Assembly (NCBI GenBank): GCA_029855935.1 | Contig: JAGSHN010000020.1 | Coordinates: 62,001 to 126,000, forward strand | Length of the DNA stretch: 64,000 nt | Direction of reading: 5' to 3' | Source: Candidatus Thorarchaeota archaeon | Lineage (GTDB): Archaea > Asgardarchaeota > Thorarchaeia > Thorarchaeales > Thorarchaeaceae | Position numbers and translations under genes: made by a program | The notes under the pieces: generated by a model | Seen by the model: only the letters and a program-made list of their open reading frames with translations | What the model was told of the DNA's origin: nothing | Database searches by the model: none | In this document: positions 49,934-59,145 of the stretch, piece by piece | Layout: each line of letters begins with the position of its first letter | How positions within the stretch are numbered: the stretch's first letter is position 1

Positions 49934-51310
49934 ATGCAAAGGAGAAGCGGTGAGGAAGACACCACCAAGGCAGCCGAGGTCTTTGCCATCGGCATCGGAG
50001 AGTGCGGTTCGAACATTGTGGGATCGTACCTAAAGGCCAGCCGCGACAGGAGGCTGCCACAGCGTGTGCGCGGCTACCTGTTGATGAACACTGACAGAGC
50101 AGACCTGACGAAGGTCCGCGAGAAATACGGCATTCCGAAGGAGCACACGATGCTATACGGTGCCAGCGAGATCGGTGTCGGTGGCCGCTTTATGGACGGC
50201 TACAATGCCGTGATGGAGTCAAAGGACATCATCTTTGACCAGCTGAGCAACTTGGGTTTCGAAGGCGTCTCGGGCTTCTGTATCTTCACCAGCCTCGGTG
50301 GAGGCACCGGGTGCGGCGGCACTCCTGCCCTGATAGAGCTTCTCAAGCAGCGCTTTCAGGAGGAGGAGGGAAGACGTATCTTTGTGTACGTCATCGGCGT
50401 GTTGCCCTTCGAGGGACAGTCCTCTGAGGCGCTCAACTCCATCTGGGCCGTGTCGAAGCTGCTGAGGCTGCAGCTCCAGGAACGTGGAGCAGACCTGACG
50501 ATCCTGCTGAGCAACAGAACGATGCTCAGAAGAATCCTACAATCCCGTACGGCCGACAGTGTTGACTACCTTCAGAGGGAGCTCAATATTGACATCGCGG
50601 ACATATCCCAGATAGAGAAGATGGTACCCTCGACCCTTGACTCTGCGGGCGAGCTTGAGCAGAGGACAGAGCAGGCTTTTGTCGAGCTCGTCAACCCGCT
50701 CGCGTTGGATGTCGTCGAGGCGATGCTCTCGCCGGGTGTCCACGAGCCCAACAAAGACGTCTTCCCGACGACCGACCTGGCTGACTATGCACGCAAGCTC
50801 GATCCTGTTGTGGTCCCCGCACTCTATACCGATGTCGGTCTGATTCCGGACGCGGGCAGCATGCCACAGCAGCTGAAAGCGATGATAGACTACGCTGTCA
50901 AGGAGTGCTCCTATGCCGATGTTGGTGACCAGCCCAACGCGGAGAGCGTCTACTACGTCTTCAGCGGCCCAAGACACATCTCAAAGGCCGAGTTTGGGAT
51001 GCACCTCAAGGAGGCCCTTGACAAGTTCATTGCACCAGGTGCTGCCATCACACCGTGCTACGTTCAATACGAGAACCCCGATGCACCAGTGAATCTGCTC
51101 CTATTGCTTGGTCTGCCCAAGATACCAGAGCTTATTCAGCTGATCAATGAGGCCACCCAGCTCGTCAACCTTCACAGTGGTCCTTCGCCACTGAAACAGA
51201 GCTGGTTTATGCGCTCAAAGGGCGTGCCCAGGAAGGAGCTTGTGAACGCCATCAATGACTTCAGGGAACTGTTCAGCTACTACATGGATGCAGGCACTCC
51301 AGTTCAGTGA
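49934..51310 (+). CDS. divergent FtsZ/tubulin-superfamily GTPase
   Basis: 458 residues (FtsZ is usually 350-400). FAIGIGECGSNIVGSYL is the T1 phosphate loop, YLLMNTDRADL the T3-like strand and FTSLGGGTGCGGTPALIELL the tubulin/FtsZ signature (normally GGGTG(S/T)G), at about residues 118-138. YVIGVLPFEG and LNSIWAVSKLL follow, the latter like the guanine-binding helix. The T7 loop, normally N-x-D-x-x-D, reads NPLALD (about 255-260), keeping one catalytic Asp. The C-terminal 170 residues form an activation-type domain and a helical tail. It is not a standard cell-division FtsZ. ATG 49934 follows AGGTGAC; GTG 49925 is possible. It lies between two helical-protein genes. Confidence 0.9.
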   Translation: MQRRSGEEDTTKAAEVFAIGIGECGSNIVGSYLKASRDRRLPQRVRGYLLMNTDRADLTKVREKYGIPKEHTMLYGASEIGVGGRFMDGYNAVMESKDIIFDQLSNLGFEGVSGFCIFTSLGGGTGCGGTPALIELLKQRFQEEEGRRIFVYVIGVLPFEGQSSEALNSIWAVSKLLRLQLQERGADLTILLSNRTMLRRILQSRTADSVDYLQRELNIDIADISQIEKMVPSTLDSAGELEQRTEQAFVELVNPLALDVVEAMLSPGVHEPNKDVFPTTDLADYARKLDPVVVPALYTDVGLIPDAGSMPQQLKAMIDYAVKECSYADVGDQPNAESVYYVFSGPRHISKAEFGMHLKEALDKFIAPGAAITPCYVQYENPDAPVNLLLLLGLPKIPELIQLINEATQLVNLHSGPSPLKQSWFMRSKGVPRKELVNAINDFRELFSYYMDAGTPVQ

Positions 51311-51324
51311 GCGGAGGGAACGCC

Positions 51325-52401
51325 GTGAGTGAAGAGTTCAAGATTGAGGACTTGATGGACAGGCTGCTCCTGATCGAGACCCTGAATGCAACACTCATTC
51401 ACTTCCTGCTGAGCTCCCAGCTGGCGGGCGAGATCGATCCTGACAGAGTCGACTCGCTGACACAGGGTATCAAGAGGACACGACGATGGCTTGATGAGAT
51501 AGTGTCCAATGAGAGCATCCCGTCATCAACGGCAAACATCCTCAGCCTCATAGTGAAAAGACTCGCCCAGCTTGAGAGCCTCCTCCCGAAGCTCTCTCAG
51601 AGGGCGATGGAGGCTGAGAAGAAGAGCGCCGCACAAGAGATACTATCCCTACTTGAGGGAGGACCGAGCGCGACGCCAGCACAGGTCCGGCCACAGGACG
51701 CTGCTGCACCTGGTGGCCAACGCGGTGGGCCCTCACTGGTCCCTCTCGTCGAGGCCTCCGAGGAAGTGGAGGAGAAGGAGCCGTATCGAAAGGTAGACAT
51801 TGAGGACGATGAGTGGGGCCTCATCTCTCAGACTCAGCGTATGATTCAGCAGTACTCCAGACGCTGTCACGTGCTTCTGCCCACATTCTGGTTTGAGGTA
51901 ATCAGAGAGCTCCACAAGTACCAGTCGGACTCGCCGTACATAGCAGACGCCATTCAGATACCGAGCGACTTTCTGATCAAGATTGTGAAGGGCCTTCTCA
52001 CAGAGGCGCCCGGGGCGCGACTGCTCCAGGATCTGATGAACCAGCGGCCGCAGGAGAGCAGCCTGTCACCTAGTGAGGCCGAGCGGATCGAACGGGCCGT
52101 CGCGAAGTACTTTGCGGGTCTTGAGGACCTGCTACGCGGTGACACCCCCAAGGTCGACGAGAAGGTCGCGGAGGCGCAGATGGCCTTCGATGGCTTCGGC
52201 TGGGGCGGTCCAGAGCTAGAGAAGCGAATCATAAAGAGAATCAATCAGAGATGTCAAGAGGCGTTGCAGAACGCAGAGGAGGACTCTGACCCGCATAGGC
52301 GTGTCATCTACGCAGAGGTGACCAAGCTCCTGTGCAAACTCCAACACGCGACGCTTGCGGAGCCGAGGCTGAGAGAGATCCTTGCCCAGATGAAGCCATA
52401 G
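51325..52401 (+). CDS. helical partner protein of FtsZ-like operon
   Basis: 358 residues counted from GTG 51325, which has GGAGGG six bases upstream; GTG 51307 overlaps the GTPase stop and is the alternative. An N-terminal helical domain (about 1-115) is joined by a Pro/Ala/Gly/Glu-rich, probably disordered linker (about 118-165) to a second helical domain (about 170-358) with a conserved-looking aromatic patch LLPTFWFEVIRELHKYQ. The arrangement suggests an adaptor with two binding heads on a flexible tether. No family is recognised. Tight linkage to the GTPase gene argues that it binds that polymer or its rod-like partner. Confidence 0.82.
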   Translation: MSEEFKIEDLMDRLLLIETLNATLIHFLLSSQLAGEIDPDRVDSLTQGIKRTRRWLDEIVSNESIPSSTANILSLIVKRLAQLESLLPKLSQRAMEAEKKSAAQEILSLLEGGPSATPAQVRPQDAAAPGGQRGGPSLVPLVEASEEVEEKEPYRKVDIEDDEWGLISQTQRMIQQYSRRCHVLLPTFWFEVIRELHKYQSDSPYIADAIQIPSDFLIKIVKGLLTEAPGARLLQDLMNQRPQESSLSPSEAERIERAVAKYFAGLEDLLRGDTPKVDEKVAEAQMAFDGFGWGGPELEKRIIKRINQRCQEALQNAEEDSDPHRRVIYAEVTKLLCKLQHATLAEPRLREILAQMKP

Positions 52402-52470
52402 AAGGCCCCCGTGAGAGACTCGTCTTGAGATTGTCCGGCCAATCCGATCAGCCCGCAGGGGACACGTTGC

Positions 52471-52478
52471 ATATATAT
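52471..52478 (+). promoter_or_regulatory. TATA box of acyl-CoA synthetase gene
   Basis: ATATATAT inside GCATATATATGG is a strong TATA box, 46 bases before the GTG start, leaving a short leader with a purine-rich ribosome site. Confidence 0.6.
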
Positions 52479-52516
52479 GGCAGGCGAGTCAGGTCTGCTC
52501 TGAGAGGGAAAAGAAA

Positions 52517-53947
52517 GTGAGCAATCTGGACAAGATGTTCAACCCAAGAACGGCAGCAGTGGTCGGTGTGTCGACATCGAACCCGTTCTCACCCGGAAAC
52601 GTCATCTTCCGAAAGCTACGTTTTGAGAATGGTATCCCGACTTATCCCATCAACCCAAAGGGAGGCACTGTGGAAGGACAGAAGGTCTACAAGTCAATAT
52701 CAGAGGCCCCTGACGGCATCGACCTTGCTGTCATCTCTGTTCCTGCGAGATACGTTCCAGATGTATTGGAGGAGTGCGGCGAGAAGGGTATCAAGGCCGT
52801 CATCGTGGTCTCGGGCGGATTCAGTGAGACGGGAAAGACTGGGGCCACGCTACAAGAGGAAATAGTCGAGATTGCCAACAAGCACGGGATTACTATGGTC
52901 GGGCCGAACTGCATCGGTGTGTATGTGCCCGACACGGTCGACACGTTCTTTCTTCCGTCGGAGCGCGTCGCTCGGCCAAGGCGCGGCCACGTTGCCATCA
53001 TCTCTCAGAGCGGAGGCTGGCTCGTGGAGCGGCTTGAGGAGTTTGCTGATAGAGGTGTCGGCATCGCGGCTGCAGTCTCGATAGGCAATCAGGCTCAGAC
53101 TAAGATCCACGACTTCGTCAGATACTTCGGTCGACGCAAGGACATCCGTGCAATCCTTGCCTACATAGAGGGATTCGGCGAGGGCGAGGGTAGAGAGTTC
53201 GTCAGGGCCTGCGATGAGATCACGCCGAAGATGCCTGTCGTCGTGTTCAAGGGAGGCCAGTCAGAGGCCGGACACAGGGCAACGCAGAGTCACACATCGT
53301 CTCTCGCAGGAAACGGTGCTGTCGCATCTGCGGCCTTTAGGCAGCACGGCGTGATTGAGGCAACAGACGAGGACGAGGTGATGGCGTACTCCAAGGTCTT
53401 CTCCTTCGAGTTCAGGCCGATGCTCGGTCCCAACATCGGATGCCTGACAGTCAGTGGTGGTCACGGCGTCATTGCAACAGACGAGGCAGACCACTATGGT
53501 CTCAAGATGCCTCCGTTCAACGAGGAGGACCAAGAGGCTATGCGCGCCGTTATGACACCAGCATACCAGGGAATTGCCTCGTTCAGGAATCCGTGCGACC
53601 TGACGGGTAGTGCCTCGGATGTCGACTATGAAAGGGTCCTCGACGTCATGCTCAAGATTCACTACATTGACGCTGCACTACTCCTACTGCTACCGTACGC
53701 ACCGGGAATCTCACTCCAGATTGGCGCGCGGGTGGCCAATGTCGCGAAGCAGTACAACAAGGCCGTGGTCGCGTACGTACCGGACCTTGAGAAATACGAG
53801 GTCATCATCCGCGGGTTCGAGATCAATGGCATCCCGGTGGGCGACACCATCGAGGAGGCGGTCCAGATGCTCAACGGCATCTGGATGAGATCCCAGTATC
53901 TGATGCGAATAGGCGTCCTCAAGAAGAAGAGATCGAGCCCGACATAG
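52517..53947 (+). CDS. ADP-forming acetyl/acyl-CoA synthetase, alpha (CoA-binding) subunit
   Basis: 476 residues, typical of the separate alpha subunit of archaeal ACD enzymes, which convert acyl-CoA, ADP and phosphate to acid, CoA and ATP. LDKMFNPRTAAVVGVS and NVIFRKLRFENGIPTYPINPKG form the CoA-binding Rossmann domain. GPNCIGVYVPD, IISQSGGWL and the phospho-His motif SHTSSLAG (His at about 260) form the ligase domains. No ATP-grasp beta subunit follows, so the partner must be encoded elsewhere. Substrate range is not readable. GTG start after GAGAGG; clear TATA box upstream. Confidence 0.92.
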   Translation: MSNLDKMFNPRTAAVVGVSTSNPFSPGNVIFRKLRFENGIPTYPINPKGGTVEGQKVYKSISEAPDGIDLAVISVPARYVPDVLEECGEKGIKAVIVVSGGFSETGKTGATLQEEIVEIANKHGITMVGPNCIGVYVPDTVDTFFLPSERVARPRRGHVAIISQSGGWLVERLEEFADRGVGIAAAVSIGNQAQTKIHDFVRYFGRRKDIRAILAYIEGFGEGEGREFVRACDEITPKMPVVVFKGGQSEAGHRATQSHTSSLAGNGAVASAAFRQHGVIEATDEDEVMAYSKVFSFEFRPMLGPNIGCLTVSGGHGVIATDEADHYGLKMPPFNEEDQEAMRAVMTPAYQGIASFRNPCDLTGSASDVDYERVLDVMLKIHYIDAALLLLLPYAPGISLQIGARVANVAKQYNKAVVAYVPDLEKYEVIIRGFEINGIPVGDTIEEAVQMLNGIWMRSQYLMRIGVLKKKRSSPT

Positions 53948-54041
53948 GCATTGTTGTCACATCTCTCATGCCTTTGACACACAGCACGGTACCTGTCCTA
54001 CGATGAGAAGTCCTAGGGAGGGGTCAGAGGACGAGAACAGA

Positions 54042-54728
54042 TCAGTCGTTCTCACCGAGGCCCATCCGCTGCCCTATCTGCGCCAGCATCTCGTGCAACT
54101 CTCCAGGGGTCGGAAAGAGCTTGGAACGCTCCCATGCGCCTGTGCCGACGCCCATTGAGGGCAGTCCGAAGAACAGTGTGGCATTGACCTTGACATACTG
54201 ACAGTCCTTCCGTGCAAAAGTGACTTGCGCCTCAAACCCGTGAACTACCCAACCCCCGACAACGATCTCCTCAAACTCGGCCATCTCCCCTGCCTGGACC
54301 GGTTCGAAATTGATTCTTCTGACAACCGGCCCCTCATAGGGCTCTGGAGTCCCGCTCGGGATGATGAAGAAGAAGTTGTACGAACTAGGAAGCGTCAGGA
54401 AAACAATGGGACCCATATCTACGTACACGCACTTGTCGCAGAAGTATACGTCACCATCTAGACTCTGCGAGAGCAACTCGACCATCTCGACAGTTCGGCC
54501 CGGAAAGATCCAGTACCACGCCATGACGGACAGACTGATGATGATGGGAAAGAGCGTCAGCAGGAAGACCACAGGAAAGTTACCGGACACACCCAGAGGG
54601 TCATAGAACACTACGACACCCGATAACGTGATGCTGAACAGCAGCATCACCGTCCCGAGGACCTTTCCACGCTTCGCCCGCTCTCTGAGAGCCTCAAGTT
54701 TCTCACGGGTTGTTGGACTCAGGCTCAT
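54042..54728 (-). CDS. membrane-anchored protein with two helices, unknown
   Basis: 228 residues. A basic N-terminal helix precedes two membrane spans (about 22-42 and 48-72). The remaining 150 residues are soluble, beta-rich, with FCDKCVYVDMG (one CxxC) near 97-107 and a final amphipathic helix. It may face the cytoplasm with the CxxC metal- or redox-active, but one pair alone is weak evidence. No family recognised. Confidence 0.7.
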   Translation of the reverse strand: MSLSPTTREKLEALRERAKRGKVLGTVMLLFSITLSGVVVFYDPLGVSGNFPVVFLLTLFPIIISLSVMAWYWIFPGRTVEMVELLSQSLDGDVYFCDKCVYVDMGPIVFLTLPSSYNFFFIIPSGTPEPYEGPVVRRINFEPVQAGEMAEFEEIVVGGWVVHGFEAQVTFARKDCQYVKVNATLFFGLPSMGVGTGAWERSKLFPTPGELHEMLAQIGQRMGLGEND

Positions 54729-54906
54729 CCAGATATCCTCTCCTCAGTAGTCCTTTGAGATGATGCAATATAGTCATTTTCATAGCAGGTGGCAGCCCGA
54801 ACGGACGCCAGCCGGAGAACAGATGATGTTCAGAGAGAGGTGTCCCTGCTCTGTGAGAGGCACACAGTCTGCGTGACAGTGGGTGATCACCCCGTGATCG
54901 GTGGGC

Positions 54907-56058
54907 CTATGGCAGAATAAGGCTTCGCCGCCACGCTCTCGTGAAGCGAGAATAGTCCAGCCCGAGAGAGTTCAATGTGGCAATGAGTTCCGCAGACAGG
55001 ATTATCGGAATCTCGGCGAGCTCCTCGACACGCTGACATCCTACGAGGTACATCGCCGTACGGGTGCCCTCTATGATCTTCTCTAGCTCTAGAATGACGT
55101 CCTGCGTGGTGCCCTTGACGGCAGCGTTCAGAAGAGGATGTGCCACTCCTGCTGCGGTGGCTCCGAGAGCTATTGACTTGGCCACATCGAGACCGGACCG
55201 TATACCACCAGTGGCGACAATCTCAAGGTCGGTGGCCTCGTTCACCATGATGACGCTCAGGGCTGTCGGGATGCCCCAGTCCCAGAAGTCCTGCCCCAGT
55301 TTGGCCTTGATCGGGTCATCCTCCCTCAGAGCACGGTAGTACTCCACGGCCGCCCAGCTTGTTCCTCCGACACCACCAACGTCCACGGCCTCGACACCAG
55401 CATCCTCCAGCATCACCGCGACCTGCGCTGAGATCCCCGCGCCGGTCTCCTTGACCATCACGGGAACATCCACAGACTCGACAATCTCGGCAATCCGGTC
55501 AAGCATTCCGACGGAGTTGCAGTCGCCCTCCGGCTGAATGGCCTCCTGAAGGGGATTGAGGTGGACGGCCAGTATGTCAGCCTCTATCATGTCCACCGCT
55601 GCTGGCGCGAACTCGACATGTGTGGCCCCAATGTTTGCGATGACAGGGACGGACGGCGCCGCCTCACGCACGACGCGAAAGGTCTCCTCCAGAGACGGGT
55701 CCTCGATTGCTGCTCGCTGACTGCCCACTCCTATCGGTATTCTCATGGCCTCGGCAGCCTCAGCCAGACGCGTATTGATCTCTATGGTGCCAGGATGACC
55801 CCCAGTCATTGCCGCAATCACCAGCGGAGCATTGGCACGGAGTCCGAGAAAGTTCGTTGTTAGGTCAATGGAATCACGGTCTATCTCAGGCAGAGCCTTG
55901 TGAATGAGATGTACGTGATCGAACATCGCACTGCGTCTCGACTGCACGTCCTCCTGCAGGCAGATCTCGATGTGCTCCATCTTCCTTCTTCTCGTCTGCT
56001 CGGCCTCTATGGTGTCGACCGCAGCGACAACATCGTCTGAGACCTCGTCGTGCGCCAA
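54907..56058 (-). CDS. fni: type 2 isopentenyl-diphosphate isomerase
   Basis: 383 residues from TTG 56058, which has GGAGG nine bases upstream; longer text above does not resemble the family. It is an FMN- and NADPH-dependent TIM barrel that interconverts IPP and DMAPP for archaeal lipids. RRRKMEHIEICL is the conserved start, and LGLRANAPLVIAAMTGGH, IGVGSQRAAIEDP and LAVHLNPLQEAIQPEGDCN (substrate/Mg site) follow. VMVKETGAGIS, VGGVGGTSWAAVE and TGGIRSGLDVAKSIALGA bind flavin. It is the only lipid-precursor gene in the window. Confidence 0.95.
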   Translation of the reverse strand: MAHDEVSDDVVAAVDTIEAEQTRRRKMEHIEICLQEDVQSRRSAMFDHVHLIHKALPEIDRDSIDLTTNFLGLRANAPLVIAAMTGGHPGTIEINTRLAEAAEAMRIPIGVGSQRAAIEDPSLEETFRVVREAAPSVPVIANIGATHVEFAPAAVDMIEADILAVHLNPLQEAIQPEGDCNSVGMLDRIAEIVESVDVPVMVKETGAGISAQVAVMLEDAGVEAVDVGGVGGTSWAAVEYYRALREDDPIKAKLGQDFWDWGIPTALSVIMVNEATDLEIVATGGIRSGLDVAKSIALGATAAGVAHPLLNAAVKGTTQDVILELEKIIEGTRTAMYLVGCQRVEELAEIPIILSAELIATLNSLGLDYSRFTRAWRRSLILP

Positions 56059-56242
56059 AGGACAATTCCTCCAAGCAATGAACGCAGCCATAGACAGATA
56101 GACGTTTCGATAGAGCTTGTCTGTCCCCACACAGAAGGGAGGGAACCGTACACGCTCGGAACTGCCGAGCCGAAGATAGTCTGACGACCCGACCTTGCGT
56201 CTTGCGAAGAGTCTATTAGCAGCGCAGGAGGCCGTCTGGGAT

Positions 56243-56785
56243 GTGGACACGATGGGTGAAGAAGAGAAACGCTACAGGGCAGAGGCTCCTGAGGAGGAGG
56301 AGAGCACCGAGAGAAGAGGCCTCCTCCGACCACTCCCCTCAGAGGAGGGTCCCGCTGCCAAGCCCACTCCGTACGTCACCTTCCTAGGTCGCCAGATGAC
56401 CGAGGACAGGAGGGACCGCATCCTTACAATTCTGATGCCACTCTGTGTGGGCGTGATTGACGCCACGATATACACCCTCATACTGGTCCATGTCTTTGCC
56501 AGCTCAGGGATCTACCTCTATGTCCTGCCCATGCTCGCAGCGGTGCCAATAGGCCTGGTCTCGCTTGAGATGAAGAACGGGATGTTGGGCGCAATCCTCA
56601 CGGCGGTCTTCTTTGTGATATTCTACATTGCTGTGATGCTGACGCCGGCGATGGTCGCGCCCGGGCTCGACCTCGGCGGGATAGTCGTCTTGGGGCTGGC
56701 TGTCTCGTTTGCTTACTTCATAGTAATCGTGCTGATGTCCTTCCTGGGCGTGTTGATTGGGTTCATACTGCGAGAGTTCTTCTAA
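56243..56785 (+). CDS. small polytopic membrane protein, unknown
   Basis: 180 residues. An acidic, Pro/Glu-rich cytoplasmic head of about 60 residues precedes four membrane helices (about 65-88, 92-112, 118-140 and 148-175). GTG 56243 is placed after AGGAGG (56226-56231); ATG 56252 is an alternative. It is divergent from fni and convergent with the following membrane gene. No recognised family. Confidence 0.7.
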   Translation: MDTMGEEEKRYRAEAPEEEESTERRGLLRPLPSEEGPAAKPTPYVTFLGRQMTEDRRDRILTILMPLCVGVIDATIYTLILVHVFASSGIYLYVLPMLAAVPIGLVSLEMKNGMLGAILTAVFFVIFYIAVMLTPAMVAPGLDLGGIVVLGLAVSFAYFIVIVLMSFLGVLIGFILREFF

Positions 56786-56811
56786 GCAAATAGAGTGACA
56801 CAACAGCCCGG

Positions 56812-57792
56812 TCACAGGCCCGTTGGGAGCCGGTTCCTCAGAGCGTAGTAAAGATAGAACACTGGTACCTGAAGAAGCACGAGCATCGGGATATAGGTGC
56901 GGACTATCTGCTCAAAGCCACCGAGCGCCTCGCCGAAAAAGGCGACAATCACGCCCGAGCCGACAATGAGAGCCATAGCAACAGACGCGACCGTCTTGAG
57001 CGCACGCACCTGACTGGCCGTTATTCCGCCAAAGGCTGGTTCGCGGGCAACATAGCGGAACCGCTCGACGGAAATGACCTTAGCCTCAAACCGAGGAATC
57101 AGCCTACCATCTCTATCAAAGAGCTCAGCAAATTCGATTGAGAGTTCTCTCTCTCCTAGCGTCACTGGGACGAGCTGGACCTCAATCTCGTCCTCCTCTC
57201 CCGGTCGTAGTGGAAGGTCGATGCTACTCGGTGAGACGTGGTCCATTGAGTGGAACCTCACCCGTATTCCTTCAGAGTCCGAGATGTTCCTGATCCTCAG
57301 TCTGATGGCCGTAGGCCGATACTGCACAAATGGCCTGTCCACCTCGATGTTCAGCACTGGCTGCTTTCCGGATGTCTCTCCGTAGTGGAACAACTCTCCC
57401 GGAGCGCTGACACCAAGGAGATGCTTGGGCTGGCCACGGTACACCATCCAGAGGGCCACAGCAAGCAGGAGAACTATGAACAGGCCTGCAGCAGCAAGCG
57501 CCACGGTGTCCCTCGCAGCACGATTCACGTCCTGAACAAAGTAGGCGTAGACAATCGCGACAGTGAGGCCCAGCATCACAAGGTCCAGTAGTATCCTGCA
57601 GAAGCGAGGAATCACGCCGCCAGCACTGATGTCGTCACGTCCCAAGCCAGCTAGCGGGCCTGGCGCTCGCTCCGACTCCGGACCTGGGGTAGTCGCGTCT
57701 GTGTCACGATGCTCCGCATCATCGTGTCGTTCATCTCCTGGATGCTCCTCGGCGATATCCGGACCAGCATCATCTTTCTCAGAGGACCTCAC
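56812..57792 (-). CDS. membrane protein with embedded Ig-like beta domain
   Basis: 326 residues. A long acidic, disordered head (about 1-60) leads to two membrane helices (about 66-86 and 95-118). A beta-sandwich of about 110 residues follows (IRLRIRNISDSEGIRVRF…, PLRPGEEDEIEVQLVP, a pattern like NEW/CARDB-type Ig folds), then two more helices. It shares its beta domain and terminal helices with the gene just upstream and starts (GTG) four bases after that gene's stop, so the pair arose by duplication and probably forms one complex. Confidence 0.75.
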   Translation of the reverse strand: MRSSEKDDAGPDIAEEHPGDERHDDAEHRDTDATTPGPESERAPGPLAGLGRDDISAGGVIPRFCRILLDLVMLGLTVAIVYAYFVQDVNRAARDTVALAAAGLFIVLLLAVALWMVYRGQPKHLLGVSAPGELFHYGETSGKQPVLNIEVDRPFVQYRPTAIRLRIRNISDSEGIRVRFHSMDHVSPSSIDLPLRPGEEDEIEVQLVPVTLGERELSIEFAELFDRDGRLIPRFEAKVISVERFRYVAREPAFGGITASQVRALKTVASVAMALIVGSGVIVAFFGEALGGFEQIVRTYIPMLVLLQVPVFYLYYALRNRLPTGL

Positions 57793-57795
57793 TGA

Positions 57796-59019
57796 TCACA
57801 CCCCCACCTGCCTCTTTCGCATCAGATACCAGATGACCACGACTAAGACCTCAGCGATGACTACACCTGCCGTCACCAAGAATGCGACAAAGCTGGATGT
57901 GGTCTGTCCCACCATTGCGGCCTGCAGGTTCCTCAATGCCTGTGCAACAGCTGCTAGCATTGCCATAATGCCGACAAGCGACACCAGGACCTTGAACCTC
58001 CTGTTCCCGGGCAGCATCACACTGTACGTGTACTCAAACGGAAAGGCCACATCCTCCTCGAAGACCCGCTTCAGCGTGGCCGCATCATCCACCCACGGAC
58101 GAAAGACGAGCTGAATCTTCCGGTCGGCATCGTCGAAGGGATATAGCTGCAGGTCGCAGACATCGCTGCCTCCGGGCGGTATAATCTCGGTGTAGAGAAC
58201 GCTCGGATCCACATGGTCTTGCGCACGGACCTCGATTCGATATCGCATAGGGAAGTCCAGCTTGTTGTGTACCTTGAGCCTCAGTCCAGACCAGCTGCGC
58301 AGGACAAAGCCGCGTCCGACACCCCGAAACTCCTGAACCTCGATGGGACTTCGAGCGGGCTTGCTGATCGGCCTCATAGTCAGAGACTGGTGCAGTTGCT
58401 GCTCGTAGGCGCGCACTCGGTGACGCTCGACGTAGAGGAAGAGTATCTGTAGGGGAATCATCGAGACGAGGAGGACAAAGCCGTTGTTCGTGATTATGGC
58501 ACCCGCAAGCCCGACGCCCCGAGTCAGATCGTAGGTGTCCATGTTCACCAGACCCAGAAGCCAGCGCCCATATCCGATGATGACCCCCGTGACGACCGCC
58601 ATACCCAGTATGGAAGCCAGCGTGTTTCTCAGCACAAGGACCAGATTCTGTCCAGAGAGTATCGGATCATCTCTCTTCACCACCAGCCGACGTGAGTATA
58701 GGCCCGTCACAGCCCCGCCGACGAGGTTGCCAAGAAAGCCGATGGCATGCCTAGGCGCGAGTCCCTCACTGGACAGGACCATCTTCTCGAATATGTCAAG
58801 GAGAAGATTGCCGAAACCGGAGCCCAGCGCACCAATCACCGGACCGAACAGGACCGATGCGAGCGCGGGCACCATGATGGTCACACGCTCTTCGTGCGGA
58901 AACAGTCTGCTGGCACTCTCAAAGAGAAAGGCGTTCATTGAGTAGATGATTGCCACGAGGACGACTATCTTCCAATCGAAGAATCTGACACGTTCCTCTT
59001 CGTATGCTGCATTCTCCAT
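57796..59019 (-). CDS. ECF-S-like membrane domain fused to Ig-like beta domain
   Basis: 407 residues from ATG 59019, chosen because the TATA box at 59073-59065 would start transcription after the ATG at 59061, and GGGTGA precedes 59019. Five to six N-terminal helices (about 15-200) contain MVPALASVLFGPVIGALGSGFGNLLLDI, the pattern of substrate-capture (S) components of energy-coupling-factor vitamin transporters. A coiled segment, an Ig-like sandwich (about 240-345; LRLKVHNKLDFPMRYRIEV, IIPPGGSDVCDLQLYP) and two final helices follow. The ECF relation is by motif only. It is coupled to the related gene downstream. Confidence 0.72.
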   Translation of the reverse strand: MENAAYEEERVRFFDWKIVVLVAIIYSMNAFLFESASRLFPHEERVTIMVPALASVLFGPVIGALGSGFGNLLLDIFEKMVLSSEGLAPRHAIGFLGNLVGGAVTGLYSRRLVVKRDDPILSGQNLVLVLRNTLASILGMAVVTGVIIGYGRWLLGLVNMDTYDLTRGVGLAGAIITNNGFVLLVSMIPLQILFLYVERHRVRAYEQQLHQSLTMRPISKPARSPIEVQEFRGVGRGFVLRSWSGLRLKVHNKLDFPMRYRIEVRAQDHVDPSVLYTEIIPPGGSDVCDLQLYPFDDADRKIQLVFRPWVDDAATLKRVFEEDVAFPFEYTYSVMLPGNRRFKVLVSLVGIMAMLAAVAQALRNLQAAMVGQTTSSFVAFLVTAGVVIAEVLVVVIWYLMRKRQVGV

Positions 59020-59064
59020 CGCAGTCACCCGCGGGAACGACGTGAACGCGCTGTCACACATTCG

Positions 59065-59073
59065 TATTTAATA
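59065..59073 (-). promoter_or_regulatory. TATA box of the ECF-S-like gene
   Basis: On the minus strand it reads TATTAAATA, about 25 bases before a start near 59044 and 46 bases before the chosen ATG at 59019. Confidence 0.55.
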
Positions 59074-59145
59074 GATTTGTGGGCTTATTCGGGCCCCAGA
59101 GGCCGTTGCTGTCGATGAAACGAATGGCTATACGCGGTACGCAGG

